Assembly (NCBI RefSeq): GCF_019966535.1
Contig: NZ_JAIMID010000006.1
Span: 214,176 to 278,175, forward strand
Source: Mesobacterium pallidum
GTDB lineage: Bacteria > Pseudomonadota > Alphaproteobacteria > Rhodobacterales > Rhodobacteraceae
Length of the DNA: 64,000 nt
Direction: 5' to 3'
Under the pieces are notes generated by a model that saw nothing but the letters and a program-made list of their open reading frames with translations, was not told where the DNA came from and did no database searches. Both the position numbers and the translations under genes were made by a program. Shown in pieces: positions 1 to 8,566 of this stretch (positions are counted from its first letter, which is position 1; every line of letters begins with the position of its first letter).

Positions 1-711
1 ATGCGCCTGCTCGAGCGGCTTGTCGCGGCGCACCTGCCCGCCAAGGAAGGACGCCCGGTCGGGCGCCAACGCGTTGCGCGGCTTGAGATGGCCGAACAGC
101 GCCTCGGCCTGGGCCACGATCTCTTCGTGGTCGATGGCGCCGGCGGCCGACAGGATCAGCTGGCCCGGCCCGTAATGTTCGGCCACGAAGGTCCGCAGGT
201 CATCCTCGCCGAAGGCGCGCACCCGCTCGGCCGGGCCGAGGATCGTGCGGCCAAGGGCCTGGCCGGGGTAGGACACCTCTTGCAACCAGTCGAAGATCAC
301 GTCGTCGGGCGTGTCATGGGCCTGGCCGATTTCCTGCAGGATCACCCCGCGTTCGACCTCGATCTCGCGCTTGTCGAAGACGGGGTTCATCACGATGTCG
401 GCCACCACGTCCAGCGCCAGCGGCACATCGTCCTTGAGCACGCGGGCGTAATAGGCCGTGACCTCGCGCGAGGTATAGGCGTTGATATAGCCGCCCACGT
501 CCTCGATCGCCTCGGCGATCTGCAGCGCGCTGCGCCGCTCGGTGCCCTTGAACGCCATGTGTTCGAGGAAATGCGCGATGCCGTTCTGTTCCGCGCGCTC
601 GTGTCGTCCGCCGGCCATGACCCAGATGCCGATGGCAGCGGATTGCAAGCTGGGCATATGCTCGGTGACGACGCGCAGCCCGTTCGAGAGCGTGTGGATT
701 CTGACGGTCAA
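1..711 (-). CDS. M16 family (insulinase/MPP-like) zinc peptidase, N-terminal part, cut by window edge
   Basis: The visible 237 residues are the N-terminal half-domain of an M16 (pitrilysin-type) metallopeptidase. The inverted zinc motif HFLEH (His47, Glu50, His51) is present, followed by AFKGT. A little further on, INAYTSREVTAYYARVL is the usual M16 context of the second region. The family cleaves short peptides or leader sequences; bacterial members of this length class resemble mitochondrial processing peptidase beta. The start is a TTG at 711-709 that overlaps the thrC stop (TTGA), and the protein matches the family from residue 3 on, so no upstream start is needed. The 3' end lies beyond base 1. 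It is co-directional and probably co-transcribed with thrC, an order common in Rhodobacteraceae. Family assignment is firm; the physiological substrate is unknown. Confidence 0.9.
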   Translation of the reverse strand, partial: MTVRIHTLSNGLRVVTEHMPSLQSAAIGIWVMAGGRHERAEQNGIAHFLEHMAFKGTERRSALQIAEAIEDVGGYINAYTSREVTAYYARVLKDDVPLALDVVADIVMNPVFDKREIEVERGVILQEIGQAHDTPDDVIFDWLQEVSYPGQALGRTILGPAERVRAFGEDDLRTFVAEHYGPGQLILSAAGAIDHEEIVAQAEALFGHLKPRNALAPDRASFLGGQVRRDKPLEQAH

Positions 712-2093
712 TTGGTTCTCCGTTCCCGGATCAGGGCTTCGAGCGTGGTGAGGTCGTTGGCGACTCGGGTCACCCGTTCCGGTCGCTCATACAGGTCCGC
801 CATGCGCGGGGGAAGCCCGGGGCGTTCGCCGCTGGCCTTTTCCACCGCGTCGGGGAATTTCGCCGGGTGCGCCGTGGCCAGTGTGATCATCGGCGTGGCG
901 CCAAGGTGCGCCTCGGCCACGTGGACGCCGACGGCGCTGTGGGGGCACAGCAGCTCGCCGCTGGTCTTGCGCTGCTGGGTGATGGTCTGCAGCGTTTCCT
1001 CTTCGCTGACGCGGCCCGAGGCAAAGGTGGCCTGCAGCATATCCAGCGCCCCTTGCGAAACGGTGAACCCGCCTGCCTTGAGCTCGTCCATCAGCTGCGC
1101 CACGGCCTTGCCGTCACGGTCGTAGGCGTCGAACAGTGCCCGTTCGAAGTTCGAGCTGACCTGGATATCCATCGAGGGCGAGATCGACGGGTGCACGTCG
1201 GACATCTTGTAGCCGCCCGTCGTCAGGCAGCGGTGCAGGATGTCGTTCTGGTTGGTCGCGATCACCAGCTTGTCGATCGGCAGGCCCATTTTCTTGGCGA
1301 TGTAGCCGGCGAAGATGTCACCGAAATTGCCCGTCGGCACGGTGAAGCTGACCGCACGGTGCGGCGCGCCCAGCGACACGGCGGATGAGAAGTAATAGAC
1401 GACCTGCGCCAGCACCCGCGCCCAGTTGATGGAGTTGACGCCGGCGAGGCCAACCTCGTCGCGGAAGTCGAAATCGTTGAACATGTCCTTGAGCCGCGCC
1501 TGGCAATCGTCGAAATGCCCGTCGAGCGCGAGTGCATGGACGTTCGATTCAGACGGCGTGGTCATCTGGCGGCGCTGAACTTCCGACACCCGGCCATGGG
1601 GGAAGAGGATGAAGACATCCACGTTGTCGAGCCCCTTGAACGCCTCGATCGCGGCGGATCCGGTGTCGCCCGAGGTGGCGCCGACGATGGTCACGCGGGC
1701 ATCTCGGCGCTTAAGCTCGTACTGGAAGAGCTGGCCGATGAGCTGCATGGCAAAGTCCTTGAAGGCCAGGGTCGGCCCATGGAACAGCTCGAGCAGGAAG
1801 TGGTTCGGCGCCAGTTGCACCAGCGGCGCCCGGGCCGGATGGTCGAAGCCCGCATAGGCGCGGTCGATGATGCCGCGGAAGTCGTCATCGGGGATCGTGC
1901 CGCCGAGAAAGGGACGCATGACGCGGAACGCGATCTCTTCGTAGCTTTGCCCGGCGAGGGCCGCGATGTCGGCGGCGCTCATCGTCGGGACGGTCTCGGG
2001 CACGTAAAGCCCGCCGTCGCGCGCAAGGCCCGTCAGCATCGTGTCGGTAAAGCTCAGCGCCGGAGCGGCGCCGCGGGTCGAGATGTAGTTCAT
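708..2093 (-). CDS. thrC: Threonine synthase
   Basis: Cytosolic PLP enzyme converting O-phospho-L-homoserine to L-threonine, the last step of threonine synthesis. The protein has 461 residues, normal for the long bacterial ThrC type. It opens with MNYISTRG, typical of this family, and the PLP lysine is Lys112 in the segment HGPTLAFKDF. A glycine-rich phosphate loop (GATSGDTGSAA) follows. I place the start at 2093 because it makes a 4-base ATGA overlap with the preceding SURF1 stop and because homology begins there; a longer reading frame adds only unrelated residues. It sits between the cytochrome oxidase assembly genes and an M16 peptidase on the same strand, so translation is probably coupled to the cta operon. 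Confidence 0.97.
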   Translation of the reverse strand: MNYISTRGAAPALSFTDTMLTGLARDGGLYVPETVPTMSAADIAALAGQSYEEIAFRVMRPFLGGTIPDDDFRGIIDRAYAGFDHPARAPLVQLAPNHFLLELFHGPTLAFKDFAMQLIGQLFQYELKRRDARVTIVGATSGDTGSAAIEAFKGLDNVDVFILFPHGRVSEVQRRQMTTPSESNVHALALDGHFDDCQARLKDMFNDFDFRDEVGLAGVNSINWARVLAQVVYYFSSAVSLGAPHRAVSFTVPTGNFGDIFAGYIAKKMGLPIDKLVIATNQNDILHRCLTTGGYKMSDVHPSISPSMDIQVSSNFERALFDAYDRDGKAVAQLMDELKAGGFTVSQGALDMLQATFASGRVSEEETLQTITQQRKTSGELLCPHSAVGVHVAEAHLGATPMITLATAHPAKFPDAVEKASGERPGLPPRMADLYERPERVTRVANDLTTLEALIRERRTN

Positions 2094-2773
2094 CGATCTG
2101 CCTTCTGTCGGGCCCGGAGTCCCGCGATGTAATAGCCTGTCATGACCGCCCATGCGAGGGCCATCAGGAACCAGGTCCCCGCGTATTGCAGGTGGTCGTT
2201 CGGGATGCCGGCCGTGTCAACCGGAAGCGGCATCATGTTCGCCTCGGGCGGCGAGATTTCGCGGGCGATGACCAGCACCGGCTCGGTCCCCAATTCGGCG
2301 GCCAGCGCGGGGATGTCGCGGGCGAACCAGATGTTCGCGGCGCGGTCGGGCGCGGGGGTGGAGGAGGTGACCTCGTCCGGCCAGTGCAGGTTGCCGGTGA
2401 CGGTCACCGGCCCCGCGGGCGGCGCGGGCTGGTCGAGGTCGAGCCGCAGGAAGCCGCGGTCGATCAGCAGACGGCGGCCCTCGGTCTCGAAGACGTCGAT
2501 CAGCCGGTAGCCTGCGCCCATCTGCCGGGTGCTGACCAGCACGCGGATCGCGCCGGGCAGGATCTGCCCCGTGGCCCGGACCGGCAAGTAGCGGTCTGCC
2601 TCGGGGTCGGGATTTGCGGGGATGGCGACAGGCGCGCCGGCGATCCGCGCCTCGATATCCGCCAGGATGCCCTCTTTCCATTGCAACCGCTGCACCTGCC
2701 AGATGCCCAGCGAGAGGAAGACCGCGAGGCCGAGCAGGCCGAAGAACAGGGGCAGGATCAGGGCGCGGCGCAT
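2090..2773 (-). CDS. SURF1 family cytochrome c oxidase assembly protein
   Basis: SURF1 proteins (Shy1 in yeast) help insert heme a into subunit I of cytochrome c oxidase. The 227-residue protein has the family layout: an N-terminal membrane helix (about residues 5-25, LILPLFFGLLGLAVFLSLG) followed directly by WQVQRLQWKEG, a periplasmic domain containing LLIDRGFLRLDL, and a C-terminal helix (about 198-217) ending in a basic tail. It follows ctaE after a gap of about 105 bases that holds two hairpins, and it overlaps thrC by 4 bases. The gap suggests lower or separately controlled expression relative to the structural oxidase genes. Confidence 0.93.
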   Translation of the reverse strand: MRRALILPLFFGLLGLAVFLSLGIWQVQRLQWKEGILADIEARIAGAPVAIPANPDPEADRYLPVRATGQILPGAIRVLVSTRQMGAGYRLIDVFETEGRRLLIDRGFLRLDLDQPAPPAGPVTVTGNLHWPDEVTSSTPAPDRAANIWFARDIPALAAELGTEPVLVIAREISPPEANMMPLPVDTAGIPNDHLQYAGTWFLMALAWAVMTGYYIAGLRARQKADR

Positions 2774-2800
2774 GGGTGGTCCGGTGGTCTTTGGATGGCA

Positions 2801-2872
2801 GAAACGCGCGGGGTCCCCCGCGCGTTTCGAATTCCGTTCGAATGGAGATGTAGGGTGGGGTTCTACCCCACC
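2801..2872. terminator. Two strong hairpins between ctaE and SURF1
   Basis: A 13-base-pair inverted repeat (2801-2813 with 2816-2828, arms GAAACGCGCGGGG) is followed by a second one (GGTGGGGT at 2854-2861 with ACCCCACC at 2865-2872, loop TCT). Read on the minus strand, both lie just after the ctaE stop. The first ends in GCGCGTTTC rather than a long U run, so it may attenuate transcription or protect the upstream mRNA rather than terminate fully. Inferred from sequence symmetry only. Confidence 0.6.
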
Positions 2873-2878
2873 GCCCGC

Positions 2879-3679
2879 TCAGCCGCCCCAGATGTAGACG
2901 GCTGCGAAGAGGAACAGCCACACGACGTCGACGAAGTGCCAGTACCAGGCGGCGGCCTCGAAGCCGACGTGCTGTTCCGGCGTGAAGTGGCCGCGCAAGG
3001 TCCGCATCAGGCAGATGAACAGGAAGATGGTCCCGATCACCACGTGGAAGCCGTGGAAGCCCGTCGCCATGAAGAAGTTGGCGCCGTAGATGTTGCCCGA
3101 GAAGCCGAAGGCGGCGTGGCTGTATTCATAAACCTGGAACACGGTGAAGATCGCGCCGAGGGCGATGGCGAGCGTCAGGCCCCAGACCATGTCCTTGCGG
3201 TTGTTCTCGTGCACCAGCGCATGGTGCGCCCATGTGGCGGCCGCGCCCGAGCAGAGCAGGATCAGCGTGTTGATCAGCGGCAGGTGCCAGGGGTCGAAGG
3301 TCTCGATACCCGCAGGCGGCCAGACGCCGTCGACCGCCGGGCTTTCGGGGCCCATCGGGTACATGGCATGCTTGAAGAAGCTCCAGAACCACGCGAAGAA
3401 GAACATCACCTCGGACATGATGAACAGGATGAAGCCGTAGCGCAGGCCGATGCGGACCACCGGGGTGTGATCGCCGGTCTGGCCTTCGTGGACGACATCC
3501 GACCACCAGCCGAACATGACGTAGAGCACGCCGATCAGCCCGGCGAAGAACACGTAGGGCGTGATGCTCTGCATCCACAACACGGCCCCGAACAGCATGG
3601 TAAAGCCGAAGACCGCGCCCAGGAACGGATAGATCGAGGGCGGCAGGATGTGATAGTCGTGGTTCTTAACATGTGCCAT
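2879..3679 (-). CDS. ctaE: Cytochrome c oxidase subunit III
   Basis: Subunit III of the aa3-type cytochrome c oxidase, an integral membrane protein that stabilises the core and lines the oxygen path. It has 266 residues with seven predicted membrane helices. It begins [19 protein letters not shown] and carries conserved subunit III segments including [13 protein letters not shown], with the conserved glutamate of the lipid cavity, and [14 protein letters not shown] near the C terminus. Length and ends match alphaproteobacterial CtaE. It lies downstream of ctaG in the cta operon. Subunit I (ctaD) is not in this window, as is common when ctaD is encoded elsewhere. Confidence 0.98.
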   Translation of the reverse strand: MAHVKNHDYHILPPSIYPFLGAVFGFTMLFGAVLWMQSITPYVFFAGLIGVLYVMFGWWSDVVHEGQTGDHTPVVRIGLRYGFILFIMSEVMFFFAWFWSFFKHAMYPMGPESPAVDGVWPPAGIETFDPWHLPLINTLILLCSGAAATWAHHALVHENNRKDMVWGLTLAIALGAIFTVFQVYEYSHAAFGFSGNIYGANFFMATGFHGFHVVIGTIFLFICLMRTLRGHFTPEQHVGFEAAAWYWHFVDVVWLFLFAAVYIWGG

Positions 3680-3700
3680 GGGTGTTCCCTCGTTCTTGGC

Positions 3701-4288
3701 CTAGTTAAAGCTTGCGTCCTGCTCCGTTTCCAGGCTGGCGGCCTGGTCTTCGGGCAGGTCGATCTCGTGGAACGTGTAGCCCAGCGTGATGTTGTGGATG
3801 TACTGACCTTCCCGGTCCTCCACGATCTCAGGGTCCACGTAGAAGCTCACGGGCATTTCCACCCGCTCGCCCGGTTGAAGCACCTGCTCGGTAAAGCAGA
3901 AGCATTCCACCTTGATGAAGAATCCGCCGGCCTGGTAGGGCACGACGTTGTAGCTGGCCGCGCCCGCGATGGGCCGGTCGGTCGGGTTGTAGGCCTCGTA
4001 GAAGACCAGCGCGTCCTGGCCGATGTTGATTTCCATCTCGCGGGTCATCGGCTTGAAGACCCAGGGGAAATCACGTTCGACCGAGGCGTCGAACCGGACC
4101 TTGATGGTCTGGTCCAGCACTTCGTGCTCATAGGCGGCATCCGAGGCGACGCCGGTGGTGCCGCCAAACCCGGTCACCCGGCAGAACCAGTCGTAGAAGG
4201 GCACGGCCGCCCAGGCCATGGCGCCCATGAAGACGACGACGCCGACCAGGTAGGCGACGGTGCGGTTGGGACCTTCGAGACGTTTCAT
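3701..4288 (-). CDS. ctaG: Cytochrome c oxidase assembly protein CtaG (Cox11)
   Basis: CtaG/Cox11 delivers copper to the CuB site of oxidase subunit I. The 195-residue protein has one N-terminal membrane anchor (about residues 10-30) and a periplasmic immunoglobulin-like domain containing the copper-binding motif CFCFTEQ, preceded by FFIKVE. VPFYDWFCRVTGFGG near the N terminus holds another conserved cysteine. Its start overlaps the stop of the preceding small gene (ATGA), giving translational coupling, and ctaE follows after 21 bases. All hallmark residues of the family are present. Confidence 0.97.
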   Translation of the reverse strand: MKRLEGPNRTVAYLVGVVVFMGAMAWAAVPFYDWFCRVTGFGGTTGVASDAAYEHEVLDQTIKVRFDASVERDFPWVFKPMTREMEINIGQDALVFYEAYNPTDRPIAGAASYNVVPYQAGGFFIKVECFCFTEQVLQPGERVEMPVSFYVDPEIVEDREGQYIHNITLGYTFHEIDLPEDQAASLETEQDASFN

Positions 4289-4452
4289 TGCGATGCCTCC
4301 GTTGCCGGGGCCTGACGCGCCGCGCCTTCGCGGTTGGTCTTGACCAGGGTCAGGCCGAACACGATGCCGATGAACGCCACCAGCACGAGTGCCGTGCCGA
4401 TGTTGCGCCCCATCCGGCGCTTGTGCAGGTCGTGGGTCGGTTGCAGGGCCAT
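4285..4452 (-). CDS. Small single-membrane-helix protein of the cta operon
   Basis: A 55-residue protein, MALQPTHDLHKRRMGRNIG and onward, with a basic N-terminal segment, one predicted membrane helix (about residues 19-37, ALVLVAFIGIVFGLTLV) and a short polar tail. It lies exactly between ctaB (1 base gap) and ctaG (4-base overlap), the position where alphaproteobacterial cta operons carry a short oxidase-associated protein. A small structural or assembly role in the aa3 oxidase is inferred from position. The coordinates rest on the tight packing and on the stop/start overlap, not on homology alone. Confidence 0.82.
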   Translation of the reverse strand: MALQPTHDLHKRRMGRNIGTALVLVAFIGIVFGLTLVKTNREGAARQAPATEASQ

Positions 4453-4453
4453 G

Positions 4454-5404
4454 TTACCAGCCTCCCATGCCGAAACGGGTCAGCACGGCCTCGGCCAGGA
4501 TCGCGCCGAAGTGCAGGAAGAGATAGAGCAGCGAGAGCTTGAAGAAGCGGCGCTCGACCGCGAAATTGTCCGCTTCGCTCGCCACCTCGTCGCGGCGCCA
4601 GATATCGACGGCGCCCTTGAGGAACAGCGCGTTCAGGACCAGCGCGACGGCCAGGTAGACCGGCCCGCCGATGCCGGTGAAGGCGGCGGCGATAGTCATG
4701 ACGGCCAGAAGGACAGTGTAGACAAGGATGTGCAGGCGGGTCGCCGGACGGCCGTGGGTCACAGTCAGCATCGGCACGCCGGCATCGTCGTAATCCGAAC
4801 GCATGAACAGCGCGAGGGCCCAGAAATGCGGCGGGGTCCACATGAACGTCAGGCAGAACATGAGGACGGCTTCGACGCTGATGCTGCCGGTCGCGGCGGC
4901 CCAGCCGATCATCGGGGGGAAAGCGCCCGCGGCGCCGCCGATTACGATGTTCTGCGGCGTCGAGCGCTTGAGCCACATGGTGTAGATCACCACGTAGAAG
5001 AAGATGGTGAAGGCCAGCAGCGCCGCCGCCAGCAGGTTGGTCGCCAGGAACAGCATGACCACCGAGATCACCGACAGCGCGATGCCGAAGGCTTTCGCCT
5101 CGCCGGGCGTCACCTTGCCGGCCGGGATCGGGCGGCCCTTGGTGCGCCGCATCACGGCATCGATATCCGCATCCCACCACATGTTCAGCGCGCCCGAGGC
5201 GCCGCCACCGATGGCGATGAACAGGATCGCGACGAAGCCCACGAAGGGGTGAACCGGCACGGGCGCGGCCAGCAGACCGACCAGGGCCGTGAACACGACC
5301 AGCGACATGACGCGCGGCTTGAGCAGCGCGAAGAAATCGCCAAAGCCTGCCTCCCCCGCCTGGGCGGTGATTGAGGTCTGGGTATTGATCGAAGCGTCGC
5401 TCAT
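4454..5404 (-). CDS. ctaB: Protoheme IX farnesyltransferase (heme o synthase)
   Basis: Membrane prenyltransferase of the UbiA family that adds a farnesyl group to heme b to make heme o, the precursor of heme a for cytochrome aa3. It has 316 residues, about nine membrane helices, and the first aspartate-rich motif NMWWDADIDAVMRRT followed by KGRPIPAG. A second acidic loop (MRSDYDDAGVPML) is also present. It lies 107 bases downstream of ctaC and is followed by the small membrane protein and ctaG, so supply of heme o and copper is co-expressed with the oxidase subunits. Confidence 0.97.
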   Translation of the reverse strand: MSDASINTQTSITAQAGEAGFGDFFALLKPRVMSLVVFTALVGLLAAPVPVHPFVGFVAILFIAIGGGASGALNMWWDADIDAVMRRTKGRPIPAGKVTPGEAKAFGIALSVISVVMLFLATNLLAAALLAFTIFFYVVIYTMWLKRSTPQNIVIGGAAGAFPPMIGWAAATGSISVEAVLMFCLTFMWTPPHFWALALFMRSDYDDAGVPMLTVTHGRPATRLHILVYTVLLAVMTIAAAFTGIGGPVYLAVALVLNALFLKGAVDIWRRDEVASEADNFAVERRFFKLSLLYLFLHFGAILAEAVLTRFGMGGW

Positions 5405-5511
5405 GGTCGTCCGGTCATGCTCGCAAGGGTCATGGTCTCAAGTTGCGCGAAATGGGCGGAGGCCGCCCATTTCAGGGGGTCGGAAGGCAGGCCCGGGGCC
5501 CGCCGCCGGGA

Positions 5512-6354
5512 TCACTCGGCCGCAGCCACGTTGTAGCTGCGCGGCTTGCCGGCATATTCCTCGATCGCACCGTCAAGCCAGGCGTCGTAGGCCTCTTGCG
5601 AGACGACCTTGACCGTGATCGGCATATAGGCGTGGTCCTTGCCGCACAGCTCCGAGCACTGGCCGAAGTAGATGCCTTCCTGCTCGGCCGAGAACCACAG
5701 CTGGGCGATCCGGCCCGGCACGGCGTCCTGCTTCACGCCGAAGGCCGGGATGGTCCACGAATGGATCACGTCGGCGCCGGTGATGTCCATCACCACGACG
5801 GTATTCACGGGCACGACCACGGCGGTGTCGGTGGCCAGCAGGTACTGCGCCTGCTCGTAGCCGGCCTCTTCCAGCTCGTCACGCTGCAGCATGAAACTTT
5901 CGAACCCGAACTCGTGGTCGGTGTATTCATAACCCCAGTACCACTGGTAGCCAGTCACCTTGATGTGGATGTCACCCTCGGGGATCTCCTGCTGCTTGAA
6001 CAGCACCGGCAGCGAGAAGGCGCCGATGAAGAACAGGATGACGATCGGCACGATGGTCCAGGCCACCTCGATCGGGGTGTTGTGGGTGAAGGTCGCCGGC
6101 TTGGGATTGGCCTTGCTGTTGTGGCGCAGGATGACCCAGGCCAGCAGAACCGTCACGAACAGCACGATGGCGATGATGATCACGTTGATCATCCCCTCGA
6201 GCCAGTGGATGTCGCGCGCCAGTTCGGTCGCGGCCGGCTGCCAGCCGGTCTTGCCGGCCAGCGGCTGGCCGATGATTTCCAGACCATCCTGAGCCAGGGC
6301 CGGAGCGGCTGCGAATGCGGCAGTGATGCCTGCGAGAATCGATTTAATACGCAT
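5512..6354 (-). CDS. ctaC: Cytochrome c oxidase subunit II
   Basis: Subunit II of the aa3 oxidase, which accepts electrons from cytochrome c at the binuclear CuA centre. The 280-residue protein has a signal peptide (about residues 1-21, ending in APALA), two membrane helices (about 53-75 and 93-115) and a periplasmic cupredoxin domain. The CuA ligand segment GQCSELCGKDHAYMPI and the upstream YQWYWGYEY motif are intact. The start is supported by AGGGTGA five bases upstream of the ATG. It is the first gene of the cta operon and is divergent from tldD, with an FNR-type box in between. Confidence 0.98.
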   Translation of the reverse strand: MRIKSILAGITAAFAAAPALAQDGLEIIGQPLAGKTGWQPAATELARDIHWLEGMINVIIIAIVLFVTVLLAWVILRHNSKANPKPATFTHNTPIEVAWTIVPIVILFFIGAFSLPVLFKQQEIPEGDIHIKVTGYQWYWGYEYTDHEFGFESFMLQRDELEEAGYEQAQYLLATDTAVVVPVNTVVVMDITGADVIHSWTIPAFGVKQDAVPGRIAQLWFSAEQEGIYFGQCSELCGKDHAYMPITVKVVSQEAYDAWLDGAIEEYAGKPRSYNVAAAE

Positions 6355-6513
6355 GTGTCACCCTGATTGCGTCAGTGGTTTTCATAGGCTCCTCCGCTCC
6401 CTGTTTGCGGCGGGCAGCCGCGGGCGCGAGGGAATCCCGTTGTTTTGCTGTCGCTATGAACCATATTCTGGTCACCAGATAAAGAACCTAGCTTGCGGCA
6501 AACGGACGCTTTT

Positions 6514-6527
6514 TTGATTTGGATCAA
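6514..6527. promoter_or_regulatory. Perfect FNR/FnrL-type binding site
   Basis: TTGAT-TTGG-ATCAA matches the FNR/FnrL consensus (TTGAT-N4-ATCAA) without a mismatch. It lies in the divergent region between ctaC (start 6354, about 160 bases away) and tldD (chosen start 6549, about 21 bases away). FnrL-type regulators are known to control oxidase genes in Rhodobacteraceae, so oxygen control of the cta operon is the likely role. The position close to tldD would suit repression of tldD. Binding is inferred from the match only. Confidence 0.75.
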
Positions 6528-6548
6528 GAGCCGCATATCGGAGAGCCC

Positions 6549-7970
6549 ATGACCGACACCCGCTTCCAACCCTTTGAAAACGCTCTGGACAAGGACCAGG
6601 CGCTGGCCCTGCTGCGCGAGGCGACGGCCGGCGCGGAGGACGGCGAGCTTTTTCTGGAACGCCGCCGCTCCGAGGCGCTGGTCTTCGATGACGGGCGTCT
6701 CAAAACCGCCAGTTACGACGCGACCGAGGGCATGGGCCTGCGCGCCGTGAACGGCGAAGTGGCCGGTTACGCCCATTCCAGCGAGATTTCCGAATCGGCC
6801 CTGCGCCGTGCAGTCGACACAGCTCGGCTCGCGGTCGGCGCGGGAGGCGGCACCTTCGCCGCCGGCCCCCGCCCGACCAACACGCGGCTCTATACCGACC
6901 GCGACCCGATCGCCGACGCCGCCTTCCCGGTCAAGGTCGAGACGCTGCGCGAGATCGACGCCTTTGCCCGCGACATGGACCCGCGCGTGGTGCAAGTCAG
7001 CGCGACCATCGCGGCGTCCTGCCAGGAGGTCGAGATCCTGCGCCCCGACGGCGTGCATGTGATTGACGTACGGCCCATGACCCGCGTGAACGTGTCGGTC
7101 ATCGTCGAACAGGACGGGCGGCGCGAATCCGGCACGGCCGGCGGCGGCGGCCGCATCGCGCTGGACGGGCTGCTGGACCCGGCCGACTGGCAGGCCAAGG
7201 CGCGCGAGGCATTGCGCATCGCGCTGGTGAACCTGCGGGCCGTCCCCGCCCCCGCCGGCGTCATGGACATCGTGCTTGGCCCCGGCTGGCCCGGTATCCT
7301 GCTGCACGAGGCGATCGGGCACGGGCTGGAAGGCGACTTCAACCGCAAGGGCAGTTCGGCTTTCGCCGGGCTGATGGGTCAGCAGGTGGCGGCCAAGGGC
7401 GTGACCGTTCTGGATGACGGCACGATCCCCGACCGGCGCGGCTCGATCACCGTGGATGACGAGGGCACCCCATCGGGCCGGAACGTGCTGATCGAAGACG
7501 GCATCCTGGTGGGCTACATGCAGGACCGGCAGAACGCGCGCCTCATGGGCGTGGAGCCCACCGGCAACGGACGCCGCGAAAGCTATGCCCATGCGCCGAT
7601 GCCGCGGATGACCAACACATACATGACGGGCGGCGATGCCGACCCGGCCGACATCGTGGCCGACCTCAAGGACGGCATCTGGGCCGTCGGCTTCGGCGGC
7701 GGGCAGGTCGACATCACCAACGGCAAGTTCGTGTTCTCCTGCACCGAGGCGTACCGGGTCAAGGACGGCAAGGTCGGCGCCCCGGTCAAGGGCGCCACGC
7801 TGATCGGCGACGGCCCCGAGGCGCTGAAACGCATCCGCGCGCTGGGCAACGACATGGCACTGGACCCCGGCATGGGGAACTGCGGCAAGGCCGGCCAATG
7901 GGTGCCGGTTGGCGTCGGCCAGCCGACCACGCTGATCGGCGGGCTGACCGTGGGCGGCGCCGGCGGATGA
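6549..7970 (+). CDS. tldD: Metalloprotease TldD
   Basis: TldD forms a heterodimeric zinc protease with TldE/PmbA that degrades unfolded peptides and processes some ribosomal peptides. From the chosen start the protein has 473 residues, normal for TldD. The metal motif HEAIGHGLEGDFNRK is intact, followed by glycine-rich segments such as GSITVDDEGTPSGRNVLIEDG. I chose the ATG at 6549 because GGAGAG lies five bases upstream; an in-frame TTG at 6519 would add ten residues but falls inside the FNR box. No tldE/pmbA lies in the window. The stop overlaps the start of the next gene. Confidence 0.95.
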   Translation: MTDTRFQPFENALDKDQALALLREATAGAEDGELFLERRRSEALVFDDGRLKTASYDATEGMGLRAVNGEVAGYAHSSEISESALRRAVDTARLAVGAGGGTFAAGPRPTNTRLYTDRDPIADAAFPVKVETLREIDAFARDMDPRVVQVSATIAASCQEVEILRPDGVHVIDVRPMTRVNVSVIVEQDGRRESGTAGGGGRIALDGLLDPADWQAKAREALRIALVNLRAVPAPAGVMDIVLGPGWPGILLHEAIGHGLEGDFNRKGSSAFAGLMGQQVAAKGVTVLDDGTIPDRRGSITVDDEGTPSGRNVLIEDGILVGYMQDRQNARLMGVEPTGNGRRESYAHAPMPRMTNTYMTGGDADPADIVADLKDGIWAVGFGGGQVDITNGKFVFSCTEAYRVKDGKVGAPVKGATLIGDGPEALKRIRALGNDMALDPGMGNCGKAGQWVPVGVGQPTTLIGGLTVGGAGG

Positions 7971-8473
7971 GCTGGCCGGCGATCCGGACCGAGCCGGTCT
8001 TGTTCGCGCCGCAGCAGCACCTGTTGGCGGGCATCGGGACGTTCCTGCTCATGCCGTTGATCGGCCTTGCGATCAGCGTCCTGGGAATTGTCGCGCTCTA
8101 CACGACTGCCTCGGACAGGGCTGTCTCGATCTTCGCGGCGCCGGGATTGATCCTGACGTTCGGCGCTCTGTTCAGCTGGATCGGCATGATCTTTCTCGTG
8201 CCGGTTGCTGCCCGGGCCTGTGCCCGCGGGTGGGCCGGTTGGGCTTCGAGCCTCGTCGCCGGTGCCGCCATCGGCTTTTGTGTCGGGCTGGCGATCGGAC
8301 TTGTCCGCGCCGGCCTGCACCCCCCGAACCCGGAGGTATTGCGGGCCGATAATCTGACCCATCCGCTGCCGGCAGTGTACGGCACGGTTTCGGGCGCACT
8401 CCATGCACTGCTCCACATGAGCCTTCTGCGGCGGCGCGCACGCCCGGGCGGGGCTGCCTCCCAGCCAAATTGA
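7967..8473 (+). CDS. Hypothetical integral membrane protein
   Basis: A 168-residue protein starting MSWPAIRTEPVLF, with about four hydrophobic segments: near residues 20-45, 54-78, 88-110 and a weaker one near the end (VYGTVSGALHALLHMSLL). The tail is rich in Arg and Gly. I do not recognise a family. Its start overlaps the tldD stop by 4 bases (ATGA), so it is very likely translated from the tldD message. Nothing in its sequence indicates catalysis. Confidence 0.75.
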   Translation: MSWPAIRTEPVLFAPQQHLLAGIGTFLLMPLIGLAISVLGIVALYTTASDRAVSIFAAPGLILTFGALFSWIGMIFLVPVAARACARGWAGWASSLVAGAAIGFCVGLAIGLVRAGLHPPNPEVLRADNLTHPLPAVYGTVSGALHALLHMSLLRRRARPGGAASQPN

Positions 8474-8566
8474 CCCGAATTCGATTTTCTCTCGCTTTCC
8501 GGGAATCATTCACACCTTGTTAACCAATGACGCGTAACTCTTGAGGTGCAAGAGGACGAGGGCACG

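Noticed and set aside
2186..4315. A 709-residue open frame on the plus strand opposite SURF1, ctaE and ctaG
   Set aside because: It is antisense to three confident oxidase genes, has the His/Asp/Gln/Arg-rich composition typical of GC-rich complement frames, and shows no recognisable domain.
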